In this document: positions 38,201 to 44,200 of the stretch, piece after piece | Layout of the letters: each line of letters starts with the position of its first letter | How positions within the stretch are numbered: position 1 is the first letter of the stretch | DNA from: Aphrophora alni | Lineage: Eukaryota > Arthropoda > Insecta > Hemiptera > Aphrophoridae | DNA: 64,000 nt | Assembly (NCBI GenBank): GCA_963513935.1 | Contig: OY740769.1 | Coordinates: 101,349,762-101,413,761 of the forward strand | Direction: 5' to 3' | The notes under the pieces: model-generated | Databases searched by the model: none | The model's input: the letters and a program-made list of their open reading frames with translations, nothing else | Told to the model about the DNA's origin: nothing | Translations under genes and position numbers: made by a program

Positions 38201-41200
38201 ATCAGTAATAGTTTTATTTTTCTGATATAAAGGAATTGTTTCATTAATTTAAAAGTTAAATTCAGTTTATAAAAATTTTTAAAAATGTTGTTTTTGTTCA
38301 ATTAGTATTTTTTGGTATGTAAGTGTTTTGTTTACCTGGCAGGACTTATAATTATTTTTATGTTGTTAAATGATTAGTGGAATAGTAAAATTTTTAATTA
38401 AAATTTGTAATGTGGATTAAATAATAAAATTTGTTATTGTAATAAAAAAATTAAAAAAAGGTAGATTTGTAAAATTGGAGGGAGGAGTGGAATGTATTGA
38501 ATGCACATTGACCTTGAGTCAAGTTGAAAGTACGTATTTTGTTATCTAGTCTGTACAGGTAGAGGATATGTAATTAAGATATATCAAATAAATGATTGGT
38601 CTATTCCTAACCCCCACCCTCACATAGCAACATCCAAGAACATACCATTTTGAGCGTCCTACTCTGTTCCCAGCCAGCAAGAAGATTAGACCATGTTTTA
38701 ATTTCAATCTAGTGTAATTATTTCTACACCCCAGTTTTTTAGTTAGTATGTTGCGAGTACAAAATGTACCCTCAATATATTACAATTATTATATTGGTCG
38801 CTAAGGTAATTAAATTTGTAGGTGAAAATTAAATTATGTTTAAAACACGTTTAAAACACATGAAAAATTATTCACACTGGTCTAGACTAAAGCCTAATCT
38901 ATTTTCGTCTTTAATTATTATAACGGATGGACCTAATCAGCTGTTATAAGTCAAATATTTCACACTTTTCTAGGCTAGGTATATATAGCCTATCTTCATT
39001 TAGATTAAAGCTGATTCACCTAATCAGCTGTTTTAAGTGAGTATTATTATATTGGTTCTTTTAAACACACTTTTTAAACAAACAGTTGATATTTATGAGA
39101 TGAACATATCATGATTTGTCAGTGCTATGGGAAATTCTCTTTCTTTTGATACTTCACTTATTAAGATTTGTCACATGTAAAAGGAATGTTGACAACAGAA
39201 ATAATTTATAGAATAAGACTGTTTATTGTAATATCTATAAAATTTAATATCTTTTAATGAATATAGTAAACTTATTATTAATTTAACATATTTTTTTCAA
39301 TCTGTTTATTAGGTTGTGGCTTCAACTTAAATAACAAATATCCTACAACGTGTGTCAACGATATGATTGAAGAACTAAACAAAGAGACTGGTGGAAAAAT
39401 TGAAAAGTTATCTTACGAGAAATACTTTGCATTGGTCTTTACTGAGTTAGAATTATTAATTGACCAAATAAACGCAGGAAAACAGGATGAAGTGATCGAA
39501 TTGTATTACAAATACTGGCTACATGGGTAGGTGCATCTAGATTTGTGTTCATAGCTTAAAATTATGTTAAAACCAAAAAGATGTTAGTGTGGGTGAGTCA
39601 AAATAATGAAAATCGAAAGAATTACATAAAATTCTCTCTATCTTTGTAAATTTATGTACAACAAGTAATTCTGTCTCTGTTGTTACAATGGAGTTAAAAG
39701 CTGTTTCCTTTACTTAATTAATGACAATTTATTTGTAGTTTAAAAAAGTTATTAAATAATCTCTGACCATATGAAGGTGTGATATTTCTTCCCAAAACTA
39801 TTTACAGTGATAATACATGACCACTAGGAATGACTAGAAATAAGGAAGCTTTTACCCATGGATGAGTTGGAATTGCCTACAGATGGCTCTAAAATAAAGA
39901 GGAGAAAACGGTTTGGAATTCAACGAGGCAGACCTGAGCAGGAATGTGTGTCCTGGGAATTGGGAATGGAACCAACAGTGTTTCAGTCAAAAATTACAAC
40001 CTTAATGGAATGAGTCCGAGAAAACTTGAGACTTGGATACAAGGATAAGTATAAGGATATAATATGTATCTACACAGAGAGTCTGGCAGCTTTGAAAACT
40101 CTGGATTTTAACTAATTCAGTTCAAATTTTGTCTGGGATTGTTTCAGAATCATATCACGGCAAGAGGGGCTCTTCTTATTAATGAAGGGTTTACAATGTT
40201 ACGTTTTGTTGTGTTCCTCGATGTGCTGACTAACAAAGTGTCTTCAGCTAAACTCATTGGACCCGAGCAGTTCTGTGGCATAAGTTAATTATGCAAGTCT
40301 TCAGTAGTTAGGCTTAGAAAGAGCATAAGAGGATGTGAAAGAGTAGAGGAATAGCAAACTCTCACTTTGCAACGACCTCTCTAATTTCATCTGACTTTCT
40401 TTTGTTAGGAAAGAGCAATATAAGGACGTTTGTAGGATTCGTTGTAGTGTATTTCTACGTGAAAAAACATATGCATAAGAACAAATAAAACACAATTTTT
40501 CTTTTGTAAAATTCTATAATTTATTTGGTCTAGCCGACCATGGTTTCGCCAGTTACGGCATTGACGAGGCTCTTACAAGACTGAGCCTCGTCAATGCCGT
40601 AACTGGCGAAACCATGGTCGGCTAGACCAAATAAATTGTAGAATTTTACAAAAGAAAAATTGTGTTTTATTTGTTAAAATAGAATTCTATCAAGTACCAT
40701 CGGTCATCAGTGTAAACAATATATGCATAAGATACAATCTTGATAAAGACTGAGACGCTTGGGCACATTTTCTTTTTAATTTCTAACAAAAATAAGTGAT
40801 ATTTATTATACAAAATAGTAGGCCTACTAGTATTTGATTTTATAAAAATTGTTGATATTGTAACACATTTTAGAATAGTAGTAGAACAGAGAAGTAAATA
40901 TAACCTAAAATATATAGAAACTGAAATAGGCCAAAGAAAATATTTAGTAAAAAAATCATAGGAAATAAGTTAAATAATATGTTAGGATAAAGAAAATAAT
41001 AATGAAACACTTAATAATAATATTTGAATAAACGAGAATGAATAAGTTACCAACCAAAATAGGTAAATTAAATAGTAGCACAAATACTGATTATTAGTAA
41101 GCAAACTAAGTGCATACTTCTCACATAAAATATTTATTTCCAGCAGAAACAGACTTGAAAACACATTAGTAATCATAAACAAGGGAGAAAAAGTTACAGG

Positions 41201-44200
41201 GAACACAATTGAGTTATTTGTATAAAAAACCAATAGATTTGATAGTTGAAACCTACAATCATTGATATCCAACTGCTATGGAGAATCAGCCTTCTTCAAA
41301 TGAATTGTGATGTCATAAAAGGGGAAGAGCTAGAGTACAACATACAATCACTATGCATGGAAATATAAAAAGGCAAATCATTTTAGTGGGAGATTCAGTA
41401 TGTTTTAAAATATGGTATAGTTTGTTACAATTTAAATAAAAGCATGAAATAAAAATAATTTAAATTAGAATAGCATATGAAAACATTTTGTAAGTAAATT
41501 GTAGTGTGAAAATCGAATTATACAAACAAATTTTAATGGGAGTGAAAAGTGTTGCAAATCCCAATGAGATACCAAAAAAAAATTAATAAGAAGAAGCTAA
41601 ACTCATTGTTTTATTAAAAGGATGCCAAGCTTTGAAATAATTAAAATTACTCCCTTTCTAGCATTTAAAAAGGCAATGCATTTCATAGGTCCACATTTTA
41701 TAAAGAATAATAGGAGAAGTTAAAAATTTGAATGGGAAGTGGAAAATAAAGACTAATTAAGGCAGTGAACATGAATGGATATAATTTTTAAGAGCCTAAA
41801 CTTATTTTTAAATGAACTTTAAAAAAATGATAGTAAGGAACAGTGCTTTTTTGAATAAATTGGAATTACAACCCCATCATCTTTGCAACAAAGACATGCT
41901 TAAATCATGCTTAACAAATTTTCTTAACTTCGAAGGATTTTGTTTTGTTTTGAACACTAAACTGAATTTTATTTTAATCAAATTAACTAACTATATTAAT
42001 TGAACTATATAAATTTTGTTTTTGAAAATATACATAAACAGTAAATCTTGTGATTTTAGAATAAGGAAACCTTTTGCGACTTTAAATTTCATGATTAGAT
42101 ATTTAAATTGTAAGAACTATGTTTTTAATTTTGTTAGTTGTAAAGGATATAATTTTTAATGCAAATAAATTGATGGTCAAACTTTAGTATGACCCGAAGC
42201 GAGAAATAATGTAAAATTGCATAATATATAAAAATTAAGACTAAGCTACATATATATAATTTTTTTTAATTTGAACAACCTAACAAAAGTTGCAACGGAA
42301 TAATTGTAAAGTACTGAATGAAGGTCCAAATTCAACATTATAATCTGGTGTAAAGGGTTACTTATTTATTTATAACTACAGTAGAACCCCTCAAACTCGA
42401 CCCCCTCAAACTCGACATTCCGTCAAACTCGACAGGGCCAGTGACAAGGAGCATGGGATTTCCAAGGTCATTCACTGCATTGTTTTACACCATGTGCGTG
42501 CCAAATGCCCGGAGGTTGAGGCTTTTTACTTTTGTTTATACAGCTGTGAGGGATGCTCCTTTGTCTAGCCACTTTCTAATCCTACTGTATAGTAGAGGCC
42601 AAAGTTAAAGATAAAGGGTCCAGGTAGACCAGGACAGCCCTAAACATTTGTTGTCAAAACATTCATATTGTTGTGAACCCAAGTGCCTAACCACCCGGAT
42701 GCTACCGGTCATTAGCACCGATTCCATTAAAGTAAGAGGCAAGTCTTTTGTCATAACAATTCAACGGACCGTCGTAGAACTATGATTCAAGTTTTGTAAT
42801 AAAGGTCTTAACCATGTGAGAAAAATGATCCGACTCTTAATTATATGCGATCAGCAGTTCATTTTATAGCATTTGTATTGGACTGTGTTTGGTATGGACT
42901 TTCTTTTTCTTCGGCGACTTCGAGATGAAGCTGCCAGACGTCCAGTCGAAAATGAAAAACAAAGATCAATCAAAAGTTTTTTTCAAACAATGCTAACTTT
43001 GCTCTAATGTTTTTTTTTTTTTTATATATAAAATTGTTTTAATCTTTAAAAATATTTAAGGGACTGTCTGTTATTTACTGTAGACTTTACTGTAAATTTT
43101 ATTATAGCATATTAGGATAGGTCTTTTTAGTTTACTAAACCTATTGTACAAGGCCAACACTTTTTAAATCTCATTTGACCGATCGATAAATTTAATTTTA
43201 ATGTGTGATTGAACACACTATTTTTTTTTTGTCAGGCAGGGACTTTTTTGCAATAAACGTTTAATCATTGATAATCAATAAATGTACAGTTATTTAAAAT
43301 AATTTTGAGTATTTGTTGCAAACCTAAACATTAAATACCAAAGTTCCCTAAAACTCGACAACCCCCAAACTCGACAACCTTAAAGTCCACATTGTGTCGA
43401 GTTTGAGGGGTTCTACTGTACTAATTTAAAAATTGGTGATTTTATTTTCTCAAAGTTTAAAATAAGTTTGCATAACTTCAGAGTGTTCAGAATAATCCGA
43501 ACTTTTATTTTATTTTGTGTTGTTATCCAAAATGGGCTTTCAAAATAATTATTTTGTTAATCATGAAAGTAAAAATAATTATAATATAAAATGAAGTTTA
43601 CTACAATTAGAAGGATTTTGGTTTTCTTCATTATTACACAAGTTTTATTACTATTCTTTTTTATAACATAGTTTCAATGTTTTTGTTGATACCGCCACAA
43701 ACTTCATTGTGTGTGCATTGTGCAGATATTATTAGAAAAAGATCAGAATCATTACGTTAAGTAATGTTTTAATGTCTATCTCTTTTCATCAAAACTGCTT
43801 CCACTTACATAAATTCATGAATCATGTTCTCTATATCTAACATGTCTCTGATTAGAACGAAAAATTCTTTAAAGGATTAGCAATTAAGCTTATAATCAAG
43901 TTAAAGCTGTAAAACCCATGAATGATTTAAGTTTTAGAAATATGTCGTTTCAGCCGCCCTTATAACAACATTTTGACTCAGGACCATCAAGTGAATAAAT
44001 ATCCATAAAACATTTATTTTGAGTGTTTGTTGAAATTTATTTTTACGAGGTATGTTCAGAAAGTAAGCATTGTTTCTTAAAAGACACGTTGAAATATACG
44101 GACTGTTATTCATTTTTAAAAAATCTAAGAATGAAATTGAATGCATTTCTTAATTCATAATGTAAAAATTTAGTTGTACTAAGTTATGAAATGCATAATT

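Larger units (their letters stand above)
33418..38784 (+). mobile_element. Complete Ty3/gypsy-type LTR retrotransposon
   Basis: Two 297-bp LTRs differ at three positions (about 99% identical) and are flanked by the 5-bp duplication ATTAT (33413-33417, 38785-38789). The 5,367-bp element has gag-protease, RT, RNase H and integrase coding in that order, with a primer-binding site and a polypurine tract in the expected places. Coding is broken by an in-frame TAG (35258) and a one-base loss near 36,490. It lies in the sense direction of HLCS within an intron. Confidence 0.95.
28841..39312 (+). other. 10.5-kb HLCS intron, mostly transposons
   Basis: The intron contains a Helitron relic (minus) split by an intact Tigger element, then a complete gypsy element. 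Unassigned stretches are 32950-33340 and 39100-39312, which show only AT-rich sequence. Confidence 0.75.

Noticed and set aside
44043..44090. Complete mariner element
   Set aside because: Only one mariner-like end (TACGAGGTATGTTCAGAAAG) is visible; no partner end or transposase lies nearby. The same applies to the end at 58490.
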